From JAZGDL01 sp036477795 (GTDB lineage: Bacteria; Planctomycetota; Phycisphaerae; UBA1845): 8,807 nt of DNA. The translations under genes and the position numbers were made by a program. Shown here one piece after another: positions 1 through 6,385 of the stretch. Within the stretch, counting starts at the first letter, position 1, and every line of letters starts with the position of its first letter. The notes under the pieces are model-generated. The model had not been told where the DNA came from. It made no database searches and saw only the letters and a list, made by a program, of their open reading frames with translations. The DNA is taken from NCBI GenBank assembly GCA_036477795.1, contig JAZGDL010000473.1, forward strand, positions 1 to 8,807. Reading direction: 5' to 3'.

Positions 1-725
1 TGAGCATGCTGCAACCGGCCATCGCGTTTCTCGAAGACGGCTTCGGCCTCAAGCGCACGGGCAGCGTGCTGTTGCTGGGGATCGTGACCGCGTTGGGGGC
101 GCTGGCGCCCATCTACTTCACCCGCAATCTGGTGGGGCTGGACCATACGGATTTCTGGTGCAGCTTCGCGATGATTCTCGCAGCCACCGCTCAGGTTCTA
201 TTGTTCGGTTGGGTGATCGGGGCGGAGCGCGGTTGCCGCGAGGCGAATCGCGGCGCGGATTTCCCCCTGCCCCGCTTTATGCCGTTTGTGCTCCGCTACG
301 TGACGCCGGCTTTTCTGATCATCGTTCTGGGCGCATGGGCCTACACTAATGCGCCCGCTTATCTCGAGGGCATGAGCCCGAGCACAGTCGGTGCGACTGC
401 GGCGCGGGCTGTATATGAACCTATGGTACGTGGGCACCTTGAAGGAGAGAACCTCAGCGAGGAGCACTTTGAGGCCCGATTGACGGAACTCATCGGGAAG
501 GATGCCGGCGGGTCGTCACTGCCCGATTGGCTGGCATCGTTCAAGGAAGGGGCTGAGGCCCAGCGGGTCGTAGCGGCGGCTGACGCCAAGGTGGCACGGC
601 TGGTCTTCATCGGGCTGCTGGTGTTCTACGGTCTTCTGCTGGTGCTGGCTGACATCGCCTGCCGCAACAGGATCGGCAAGAGGATTGCGGCGGCTGAGGC
701 ATCCGGCGTACGTCTGGAGGTGTGA
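1..725 (+). CDS. Sodium-dependent NSS/SNF family transporter, C-terminal part (5' end outside window)
   Basis: This is the C-terminal part of a LeuT-like neurotransmitter:sodium symporter, a plasma-membrane protein that imports amino acids or similar solutes with Na+. The reading frame is open to the left edge, so the ATG at position 6 is probably an internal Met. The visible start, MLQPAIAFLEDGFGLKR, matches the end of LeuT helix 8 as I remember it (MQPMIAFLEDELKLSRK). NRGADFPLPRF and RYVTPAFL match the LeuT segments NRGGIIKVPRI and RYITPAFL between helices 10 and 11. Four hydrophobic stretches follow, at about residues 19-38, 49-72, 95-113 and 196-216 counted from that Met, and fit helices 9 to 12. 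Between the last two lies a hydrophilic stretch of about 75 residues that LeuT lacks. The substrate cannot be told because the binding-site helices 1, 3 and 6 are outside the window. The next gene, a one-helix protein, supports the assignment. Confidence 0.88.
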   Translation, partial: SMLQPAIAFLEDGFGLKRTGSVLLLGIVTALGALAPIYFTRNLVGLDHTDFWCSFAMILAATAQVLLFGWVIGAERGCREANRGADFPLPRFMPFVLRYVTPAFLIIVLGAWAYTNAPAYLEGMSPSTVGATAARAVYEPMVRGHLEGENLSEEHFEARLTELIGKDAGGSSLPDWLASFKEGAEAQRVVAAADAKVARLVFIGLLVFYGLLLVLADIACRNRIGKRIAAAEASGVRLEV

Positions 726-727
726 TG

Positions 728-928
728 ATGAACACGTGGCGTCTTCTCGCCCAATCGGCGGAGTCGAACGTATCGCTGGAACCGGCGGGGATGGTGGTCA
801 TGGCCCTGAGCATTCTGATCGTGTGCGGTCTGACGGTGTTTTGCATCGTGCGAATATTGGGCGAGCGGTCTCCCTCGGAGCATCATCACGTCCCGCTGGA
901 CATCGACACGCACGACGCCGAGCCCTGA
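728..928 (+). CDS. Small single-helix membrane protein, MetS-like NSS transporter small subunit
   Basis: This 66-residue protein has one strongly hydrophobic segment (about residues 20-43, GMVVMALSILIVCGLTVFCI) and a charged His/Asp-rich tail. It starts at the very end of the transporter gene: GGAGG at 716-720 is 7 bases before the ATG at 728. GTG 722 and ATG 725 are in-frame alternatives, and ATG 725 overlaps the transporter stop (TGATG). This arrangement points to translational coupling. NSS transporters of the MetP type are known to work with a tiny one-helix subunit, MetS, encoded directly downstream. Size, topology and position all fit that role. The assignment rests on context and topology rather than on a conserved motif, so it remains an inference. 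Its ribosome binding site lies inside the last transporter codons. A terminator-like hairpin 67 bases downstream probably ends the unit. Confidence 0.72.
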   Translation: MNTWRLLAQSAESNVSLEPAGMVVMALSILIVCGLTVFCIVRILGERSPSEHHHVPLDIDTHDAEP

Positions 929-973
929 ACCGGTGCTGTATTGAGCCGCCAGGGCCAGTAACCCTTGATAAGA

Positions 974-1052
974 GGCGCGAAATTGGGGTTTAGTAAGCCC
1001 ACGGATTGCAATCGGTGGGCTTTTGACGAGAACGCGCGGTCAAATTCGCGCC
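974..1052. repeat. Inverted repeat enclosing the terminator hairpin
   Basis: GGCGCGAA at 974-981 is the exact reverse complement of TTCGCGCC at 1045-1052, and the match extends to 11 of 12 bases. The pair encloses the terminator-like hairpin at 995-1024. The right arm can instead pair locally, since GCGCG at 1034-1038 is complementary to CGCGC at 1047-1051. Two alternative folds are therefore possible. No role is evident. Confidence 0.5.
995..1024 (+). terminator. Rho-independent terminator-like hairpin after the transporter unit
   Basis: AAGCCCAC (995-1002) pairs perfectly with GTGGGCTT (1015-1022) around a 12-base loop that is itself self-complementary (GATTGCAATC). A run of four T (1021-1024) ends the structure. 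It sits 67 bases after the stop of the small subunit gene, which fits termination of that transcript. The T run is short, so termination may be partial. Confidence 0.65.
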
Positions 1053-1097
1053 GTGACAACACACTGCTGACGTACCGGAACAATTTGATATCTGCGC

Positions 1098-1126
1098 TTT
1101 ACAGCCGGTATCGTTGCCGCTAATAT
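1098..1126 (+). promoter_or_regulatory. Putative sigma-70-like promoter for the sorting-tail protein gene
   Basis: TTTACA (1098-1103, 5 of 6 to the -35 consensus) and TAATAT (1121-1126, 4 of 6 to the -10 consensus) are separated by 17 bases. They lie about 43 bases upstream of the ATG at 1169 and downstream of the preceding terminator. The stretch is more AT-rich than its surroundings. Planctomycete promoters are not well defined, so this is a consensus-based guess. Confidence 0.4.
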
Positions 1127-1168
1127 GCTTATACCTATCAGTATGGACCAGGTAGGAGGATATGAAGC

Positions 1169-2149
1169 ATGACCACGTTCAAGCCGGTGCACACGCTAGT
1201 AACGTTCGCTTGGGTGACGGCGACGGTTGTTCTGGCGAGCAACAACCTCAACCCGCCGGGATCACTCTGCCTCGACGTGCGCGGAGCCGGCATGGAGACG
1301 GCTCAAGGTGTCTGCCAGAGCAGCGACTCGGAGTGTGCCGGCGGCTTGCAATGCGTCGATAACGACTTCGACCCGCTGAACAGCGGCATCTGCGCGGACC
1401 GGGCATGGTACGGGCTGAATTTCGCGGTTGTCGTCGACGTGGAAATGGGGCCCACCACGGAGCCTGCCTGTGGTGCACAGGCGTTTCTCGAGTGGGACAC
1501 GCAAGCACTGTCGTTCGTTTCGCTTGAGACCGATCCCGACGGCGAGTTAGGCTGGTCTTTCGCGCTGTGGCAGGCCGTCGACGAAGTCGCCGGAACCGTT
1601 GACCTGGCCATTGTTCTGCCAATAGGCACGACCTGTAACGACGCAGCCGGCTCATTCGACGGTGGTACCATCGCCCGACTCACCTTCGTCGCCGTCGATG
1701 CCGGCGAAACCGACGGCGTCACATTCCGTGCCACCGATCCCCCATCGGGCATCAGCGGGCGCCTCGGTTTCCTACCCGTCAGCGGCTGCAACGGGGACAG
1801 CCAGCCAAGCGGAACCGGCAGGTTGTATATCGATCCGTGTCCCTTCGATGACCCGGACGACACCGACGGCGATGGCGTTTGCGAGTCAGACGATCAATGT
1901 CCGGGCGAAGACGATGTCCCCGACTTCAATTCGGACGGCGTGCCGGATTGTCTGTGCGGAAACGGGTTTCGCGATGGGGGGGAGGATTGTGACGACGGCG
2001 GCACCGAAGACGGTGACGGTTGCGCGGCGAACTGCTTGTATGAGGGGAGTGTTCCCACTGTATCTCAATGGGGCATGATGGTCCTGTCACTCATGTTGCT
2101 GGCGGGGGTCACCATCAGGTTCGGTCGCCGTCGGCCGGCTACCGCATAA
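1169..2149 (+). CDS. Secreted cohesin-like protein with disulfide repeat and IPTL-type C-terminal sorting signal
   Basis: This 326-residue protein appears to be exported and processed at the cell envelope. It has a hydrophobic N-terminus (about 1-24) usable as a signal peptide, then a Cys-rich stretch (about 33-73). A beta-rich region of about 80-222 (VVVDVEMG, FLEWDTQALSFVSLE, IARLTFVAVDAG) resembles cohesin-like domains. An Asp-rich stretch with TDGDGV and NSDGVPD (about 225-261) is of thrombospondin type 3 style and probably binds Ca2+. Residues 263-289 (CGNG, EDCDDG, DGDGC) form one Myxo-type disulfide repeat. The tail VPTVSQWG (295-302), a hydrophobic segment (303-318) and RRR (320-322) form an IPTL-CTERM-like signal of the kind cleaved by exosortases; no exosortase gene is in this window. 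AGGAGGA at 1154-1160 lies 8 bases before this ATG, which favours it over the out-of-frame ATG at 1162. The ligand is unknown. The gene stands alone, convergent with the next one. Confidence 0.85.
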   Translation: MTTFKPVHTLVTFAWVTATVVLASNNLNPPGSLCLDVRGAGMETAQGVCQSSDSECAGGLQCVDNDFDPLNSGICADRAWYGLNFAVVVDVEMGPTTEPACGAQAFLEWDTQALSFVSLETDPDGELGWSFALWQAVDEVAGTVDLAIVLPIGTTCNDAAGSFDGGTIARLTFVAVDAGETDGVTFRATDPPSGISGRLGFLPVSGCNGDSQPSGTGRLYIDPCPFDDPDDTDGDGVCESDDQCPGEDDVPDFNSDGVPDCLCGNGFRDGGEDCDDGGTEDGDGCAANCLYEGSVPTVSQWGMMVLSLMLLAGVTIRFGRRRPATA

Positions 2150-2175
2150 TGTGACGGCACTCTTCCCTCTTCACC

Positions 2176-2266
2176 CCTCACTCTTCACTCTGCGAAGGCA
2201 GGCGGTTGCCCTACTCCGTGCCTCCGTGCCTTCGTGCCTTTGTGCCTTACGCCTCACTCTTCACTC
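2176..2266. repeat. 15-bp direct repeat flanking four octamers, entering the end of the UDP-glucuronate decarboxylase gene
   Basis: CCTCACTCTTCACTC occurs twice without mismatch, at 2176-2190 and 2252-2266. Between the copies lies a run of four octamers in register, CTCCGTGC twice, then CTTCGTGC and CTTTGTGC (2214-2245). The second 15-mer is inside the minus-strand gene and encodes its last residues. The block fills the convergent spacer at 2150-2246, which has no clear terminator. Confidence 0.75.
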
Positions 2267-3200
2267 CCCGCAGGACCTCCCTGAAATAGGCGACCGTATC
2301 AACTAAACCCCGCTCCAGCGACGTGGCGGGCGACCAGCCCAGGCACTGCTTGGCCCGGCTTATGTCGGGGCATCTCCGTTGGGGGTCATCCTGCGGCAAC
2401 GGCAGACGCTCGGTGGAAAGTGGCCGCCCCATGGTCTTGCCGAGGGCCTCCACCAGCTCCGCTATCCTGATTTCGTGGGGATTTCCCAGATTAACGGGCT
2501 GGTCGGCGTCTTTGTCTTCGTAGGCCATCAACTTGACCAAACCGTCCACCAGGTCGCTCACGTAGCAGAAGCTGCGTGTTTGCCGTCCGTCCCCGTAGAT
2601 GGTCAGCGGTTCATCGCGCAGCCCGCCGACGATGAAGTTGGACACCACTCGACCGTCGCCCACCGCCATGCGCGGACCGTAGGTGTTGAAGATGCGTGCG
2701 ATGCGCGTGTCCACGCCGTTCTGCCTGTGGTAATCCATCATCAAGGTTTCCGCCACGCGCTTGCCCTCGTCATAGCAACTGCGTATTCCGATGGGATTGA
2801 CGTTGCCCCAGTAGGACTCCTCTTGGGGGTGCACGCTGGGATCGCCGTAAACCTCGCTGGTCGAAGCCTGCAGCACCCGTGCCTGCACGCGCTTGGCTAG
2901 CCCCAGCATGTTCAGCGTGCCCATCACCGATGTCTTCACCGTCTTGACCGGGTTGTACTGGTAGTGAATGGGAGAGGCCGGGCAGGCCAGGTTGAAGATC
3001 CAATCCACCTCCAGCATGATCGGCTCAACGACGTCGTGCCGAACGAACTCGAAATCATGACGTCCCAGCAGATGCCCTATGTTACGCTTGGAGCCGGTGA
3101 AGAGGTTGTCCAAGGCCACCACGTCGTGCCCGTCGGCCAGCAGGCGGTCGCACAGATGGCTGCCCAGGAATCCCGCACCTCCGGTTACCAGAACGCGCAT
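2247..3200 (-). CDS. uxs: UDP-glucuronate decarboxylase (UDP-xylose synthase), extended SDR family
   Basis: This NAD+-dependent cytoplasmic enzyme converts UDP-glucuronate to UDP-xylose with loss of CO2. Its 317 residues are the usual size for bacterial members. The Rossmann motif GGAGFLG is at residues 7-13 with the NAD-ribose Asp at 31 (ALDN). The catalytic set is Thr114-Ser115-Glu116 (STSEVYGDP) plus Tyr143 and Lys147 (SCYDEGKR). LACPASPIHYQYNPVKT, RIFNTYGPRM and IYGDGRQTRSFCYVSDLV are hallmarks of the UXS branch, which separates it from dTDP-glucose dehydratases and UDP-glucose 4-epimerases. The start at 3200 is supported by CGGAG (3213-3209) 8 bases away. It lies downstream of the UDP-glucose dehydrogenase gene on the same strand, so the two make UDP-xylose in sequence. 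The C-terminus (GVKSEA) is encoded by an intergenic-type repeat and may be a recent extension. Confidence 0.93.
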   Translation of the reverse strand: MRVLVTGGAGFLGSHLCDRLLADGHDVVALDNLFTGSKRNIGHLLGRHDFEFVRHDVVEPIMLEVDWIFNLACPASPIHYQYNPVKTVKTSVMGTLNMLGLAKRVQARVLQASTSEVYGDPSVHPQEESYWGNVNPIGIRSCYDEGKRVAETLMMDYHRQNGVDTRIARIFNTYGPRMAVGDGRVVSNFIVGGLRDEPLTIYGDGRQTRSFCYVSDLVDGLVKLMAYEDKDADQPVNLGNPHEIRIAELVEALGKTMGRPLSTERLPLPQDDPQRRCPDISRAKQCLGWSPATSLERGLVDTVAYFREVLRGVKSEA

Positions 3201-3220
3201 GATAACGACTCCGTAAAAGA

Positions 3221-3314
3221 GGTTGAAGGTTGAAGGTTAAAAGGTTGAAGGTTGAACATCCCAACGCTGTGACCCTTCAACCTTCAAACCTTCAAACCTT
3301 CAAACCTTCAAACC
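3221..3314. repeat. Inverted block of GGTTGAA heptamers and TTCAAACC octamers
   Basis: The left arm is four GGTTGAA units and one imperfect unit (GGTTAAAA) at 3221-3256. The right arm is one TTCAACC at 3276-3282 and four exact TTCAAACC octamers at 3283-3314. The two arms are complementary and are separated by 19 bases. They fill most of the 126-base spacer between the UDP-glucose dehydrogenase and UDP-glucuronate decarboxylase genes. In the minus-strand transcript this can fold into a long hairpin followed by CTCTTTT just before the decarboxylase ribosome binding site. Confidence 0.85.
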
Positions 3315-3326
3315 AAGGTTTCACCT

Positions 3327-4646
3327 TCACCCGCCGGGGATGACCGGCGGTTTGCCGATGGGGTGGTACTCGAAACCGTGGCGGCGCATGGTAGCTGATT
3401 CGTAGAGGTTGCGGCCGTCGAAGATGATGGGCTGATTCAAGAGGCTCCGCATCCGTTCAAAGTCCGGGCTGCGGTAATCGTTCCACTCCGTACAGATCAC
3501 CAACGCGTCGGCGCCCTCCAGCGCTTGGTAGTTCCGGTCGCAGTATGCGATGCGCTCACCGTATTGAGCGCGCAGGTGGTGCAGGGCTTCAGGGTCGTGA
3601 GCCTGGACCGAGGCCCCCGCGCTCAGCAGTTTTTCAATCAAGGTCAGCGCCGGGCCTTCGCGGATATCGTCCGTATTGGGCTTGAAGGCAATCCCCCATA
3701 TGGCGAACCGCTTGCCCTGCAACCCATCGCCGAATCTGGCGCGCACCTTGTTGAACAGCACCTCCTTTTGGGCTTCGTTGGTCCGGTGTGTGGCCCTCAG
3801 TATCTGGGGGGTGACTTTGTACGACTCGGCGGTGTGGATCAACGCCCGCACGTCCTTAGGGAAGCAACTACCACCGTAACCCGCTCCGGGATAAAGAAAC
3901 TGGAAACCGATCCGCCCGTCGGTGCCCATCACCCGCCGCACGTCGTCCACGTCGATCCCGCAGGCGTCGCACAGGTTGGCGATTTCATTAATGAAGCTAA
4001 TCCGCGAAGCCAGGATGCCGTTGCAGGCGTACTTGGCCATCTCCGCCGCCTTGCGCTCCATCATCAGGATGGGGCGCTGGTTGCGGACGAAGGGAACATA
4101 CAGCTCGCGGATGATCTGGGCGGCGTCGTAGTCTTCGTAGCCCAACACCACACGTTCGGGACGCTGAAAATCCTGTACCGCGGTACCTTCCTTGAGAAAC
4201 TCCGGGTTGCTGATCAGGTGGACGTCATGCTCGGCCTTCTCCCGCATGATCCGCTCTATGCGTTCGCCCGTTCCCACCGGGACGGTGCTCTTGATGGCCA
4301 CCACCGTCGGCCGGCACATGGCCGGGGACATGTCGCGGGCGAACGATTCAATGCCGGACAGGTCCGCCGAACCGTCCGGCTGCGGGGCGGTGCCGATGCA
4401 GATGAGCACCACGTGAGCGTGCTCCATGGTCTCGGTCAGATCCGAGGTGAAGCGCAGCCGCCCCGCCCGGCGGTTGTGGACCACCAGTTCAGCCAGACCG
4501 GGCTCGAAGATGGGAACCTTGCCGTCGTTAAGAGCGTCGATCTTGCCCCTGTCAATGTCATAGCCGAGAACGTCGTTCCCGGTGTCCGCCAGACACGCCC
4601 CCGCTACCAGCCCGACATATCCCGACCCAGCCACGGCAATTCGCAT
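3327..4646 (-). CDS. ugd: UDP-glucose 6-dehydrogenase
   Basis: This cytoplasmic enzyme oxidises UDP-glucose to UDP-glucuronate with two NAD+. Its 439 residues are typical for the family. The N-terminal Rossmann domain has GSGYVG at residues 7-12 and Asp30 (GYDID). KSTVPVGTG (119-127) and NPEFLKEGTAV (147-157) are family signatures. The central helix carries Lys205 and Asn209 (AKYACNG). GAGYGGSCFPKD (254-265) contains the catalytic Cys261. The C-terminal UDP-binding domain has FKPNTDDIREGPAL and ICTEWNDYR. All key residues seem intact. The ATG at 4646 is preceded by GGGAG at 4661-4657, a somewhat long 10-base spacing. Its product feeds the decarboxylase encoded 126 bases downstream. The symbol follows common use; tuaD or udg are other names for the same enzyme. 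Confidence 0.95.
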   Translation of the reverse strand: MRIAVAGSGYVGLVAGACLADTGNDVLGYDIDRGKIDALNDGKVPIFEPGLAELVVHNRRAGRLRFTSDLTETMEHAHVVLICIGTAPQPDGSADLSGIESFARDMSPAMCRPTVVAIKSTVPVGTGERIERIMREKAEHDVHLISNPEFLKEGTAVQDFQRPERVVLGYEDYDAAQIIRELYVPFVRNQRPILMMERKAAEMAKYACNGILASRISFINEIANLCDACGIDVDDVRRVMGTDGRIGFQFLYPGAGYGGSCFPKDVRALIHTAESYKVTPQILRATHRTNEAQKEVLFNKVRARFGDGLQGKRFAIWGIAFKPNTDDIREGPALTLIEKLLSAGASVQAHDPEALHHLRAQYGERIAYCDRNYQALEGADALVICTEWNDYRSPDFERMRSLLNQPIIFDGRNLYESATMRRHGFEYHPIGKPPVIPGG

Positions 4647-4676
4647 GATAGTACTTCTCCCAAGACCTTCGTAAGC

Positions 4677-4850
4677 GGTCAGTGCTCAGCGGTCAGCGGT
4701 CAGCGGTCAGCTTTCAGCTTTCAGCAGTCAGCCAGCCCGAAAATCGCGGCCGTCGCTGATCACCGCAACTTCAAATCAGCGGTCAGTGGCCAGCACTCAA
4801 CTGAGAGTCCCGGCGCGCCGGGACTGAAAGCTGACTGCTGATGGCTGAAC
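4677..4850. repeat. NNTCAGC heptad array with an inverted block and a 20-bp palindrome
   Basis: Eight consecutive heptads of form NNTCAGY run in exact register from 4677 to 4732 (GGTCAGT, GCTCAGC, three GGTCAGC, two TTTCAGC, AGTCAGC). Four looser ones follow at 4774-4801. Four in the opposite orientation (ACTGAAA, GCTGACT, GCTGATG, GCTGAAC) lie at 4823-4850. Between the direct and inverted blocks sits a perfect 20-bp palindrome at 4806-4825 centred on GGCGCGCC. The array lies in the 284-base spacer upstream of the UDP-glucose dehydrogenase gene. It could fold in the transcript. Confidence 0.85.
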
Positions 4851-4884
4851 GCTTACAAACCTTCGTCATCCGCCGCCCCCGCGG

Positions 4885-4890
4885 ATTATA
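4885..4890 (-). promoter_or_regulatory. Possible -10 element upstream of the UDP-glucose dehydrogenase gene
   Basis: On the minus strand TATAAT (4890-4885) is a perfect -10 hexamer in a GC-rich spacer, about 240 bases upstream of the dehydrogenase start. The hexamer 17 bases further upstream (TCGCCT) matches the -35 consensus at only 3 of 6 positions. If used, it would give a long leader containing the whole heptad array and let the two sugar-nucleotide genes be transcribed apart from the glycosyltransferase. A short inverted repeat (ATCCGC/GCGGAT, 4868-4886) overlaps it. Confidence 0.3.
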
Positions 4891-4930
4891 GCCAAAGATC
4901 AGCCCGCAGGCGACGATGGGCGGGTCTGCG

Positions 4931-6385
4931 CTAGGCACCGTCCGACGGCGACGGTTCATAATAGTAGACGCAAACCGATGACTTCGGCTGGACCACGCCA
5001 AGATCGAAGGATGCTTTCCACTCGACAACATCGTCAAACCATCGCGGCACGTGTCCGCGAACCGAATCTTCCGCTTCGAACACGATCCACGTCGGGCAAT
5101 TGATCGCTTCGACTCCCTCTTTGGTCGACGGCAGCCTGCCGATATCGGCATCTTCGAGATAATACTTGCCGATCATGGGATGCCTACACATGACCAGGTC
5201 GTCGGCCTTTCGTTGAGCTTCAACATACTCAAAGGCATCTCTCCATCGCGTATGAAACCCGTAGCCGTTGGTGAAGTACCCGTGGTTCACCAACATCGCC
5301 GCCGCTGCGATTGCAGCCACAGGGGTGATGGCGGCGAGCCCGCCCAGTTGCGGCCGTACAGCCTCATAAAACCGTTCACCGGCGATGGCCACGATTGCCA
5401 GCCACGCGAAGAGGCAGACGAACGAGTACCTCAATCCAACGTAGACGAAGGGTGACGCAATCGCAAAAACCAATGTCGGCAGAATCGCCGCGGCCACAAG
5501 GAAAAAGGTCAGCCTCTTGTTGTGCTTAGTGTACAGCCATCCAACCACCAGCACACCGAACGTGACCAGGACGGGGTTCACCATAAAAACCATGCCCAGA
5601 ATCATCTTGGACCAGTTCTGATAGCTGATTCCCGCGAACTGGACAAAGTCTTCCGGCGTATGCTTCACATCCTGAAACAGAACGGCTACACAAACTCCCA
5701 GCGAGATGAGGGCGGCGGTCCACCCGAATGAGCCCAGGTGAACGCGCCAGGCACCAGTCCGCCCGGCGATCCAATCAATCGCGAAGATGCCGCATATCAC
5801 CAATGCCGGCGGCTGTGAAAGGAAGGCCAGGACCATCGCTACCATGGCCGCAATCATGCGCCACCGGGAGAATCGTTCAGTCGCCGAAAAGTACCAGATC
5901 AGGCTCAAGTTGTAGAAGAGGAATTGCAGCGTGTAATAACGCGACGCCTGCGACCAGTAGATGTGCCAGGGAGCGATGGCCAACAGTACCGCAAACAGGC
6001 CCGCCGCCCGTGCGCCCAGCAACCGGCGACTTGCCAGTGCCAGTAGCGGAATCGACAGGATACCGATGACGGCCGATCCGATCCGGGCCCTGTACTCATT
6101 GATCCCCAGCGATCTCCACAACTCCGGATGCTCTGCGGATATCTCGGAAACGCGCACGTCGTGAGACCACAGCCCGATCGCGGTGGGCAGGTATCCGGTC
6201 ACCTTGGACCTGTGCATCCCCGGAAGATCCGCGCAAACCCGAATGGTATTGAGTTCGTCAACCCAGAAACTGGCAGCCCCCAGGCGATACAGGCGCAGCC
6301 CACCTCCCAGAATCGTCGCCCCCACCAGCCACGCAATCAGCACCCGCCCCGTCCGGTTGTCTGTCAAGCCGCCGCTGTCGGCCAA
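4931..6385 (-). CDS. Integral membrane GT-C (GT39/PMT_2-like) glycosyltransferase
   Basis: This is a multi-pass inner-membrane protein of 484 residues from the TTG at 6385. It resembles the ArnT/PMT_2 group, which transfers sugars from polyprenyl-phosphate donors on the outer face of the membrane. FWVDEL (40-45) places an Asp-Glu pair in the first outer loop, where GT-C enzymes keep their catalytic acid. PWHIYWSQASRYYT (139-152) is the usual second signature of bacterial GT39-like proteins. About nine or ten hydrophobic helices follow, then a soluble C-terminal part of about 100 residues. The longer frame begins at a TTG at 6433 with no ribosome binding site. TTG 6385 has GGAGG (6397-6393) 7 bases upstream, so I prefer it. 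The acceptor and donor are unknown. Genes for UDP-glucuronate and UDP-xylose synthesis follow on the same strand, which suggests envelope or exopolysaccharide modification. Confidence 0.82.
   Translation of the reverse strand: MADSGGLTDNRTGRVLIAWLVGATILGGGLRLYRLGAASFWVDELNTIRVCADLPGMHRSKVTGYLPTAIGLWSHDVRVSEISAEHPELWRSLGINEYRARIGSAVIGILSIPLLALASRRLLGARAAGLFAVLLAIAPWHIYWSQASRYYTLQFLFYNLSLIWYFSATERFSRWRMIAAMVAMVLAFLSQPPALVICGIFAIDWIAGRTGAWRVHLGSFGWTAALISLGVCVAVLFQDVKHTPEDFVQFAGISYQNWSKMILGMVFMVNPVLVTFGVLVVGWLYTKHNKRLTFFLVAAAILPTLVFAIASPFVYVGLRYSFVCLFAWLAIVAIAGERFYEAVRPQLGGLAAITPVAAIAAAAMLVNHGYFTNGYGFHTRWRDAFEYVEAQRKADDLVMCRHPMIGKYYLEDADIGRLPSTKEGVEAINCPTWIVFEAEDSVRGHVPRWFDDVVEWKASFDLGVVQPKSSVCVYYYEPSPSDGA

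Noticed and set aside
974..1055. tRNA or tRNA-like gene
   Set aside because: GCGCG-GTCAAATT-CGCGC looks like a T arm, but the loop has eight bases and no D arm, acceptor stem or CCA fits. The terminator hairpin explains the centre better.
3525..4841. Long 438-residue open frame on the plus strand opposite the UDP-glucose dehydrogenase gene
   Set aside because: It is the antisense of a clearly conserved gene, has no recognisable domain, and runs into the heptad repeats. High GC content explains its length.
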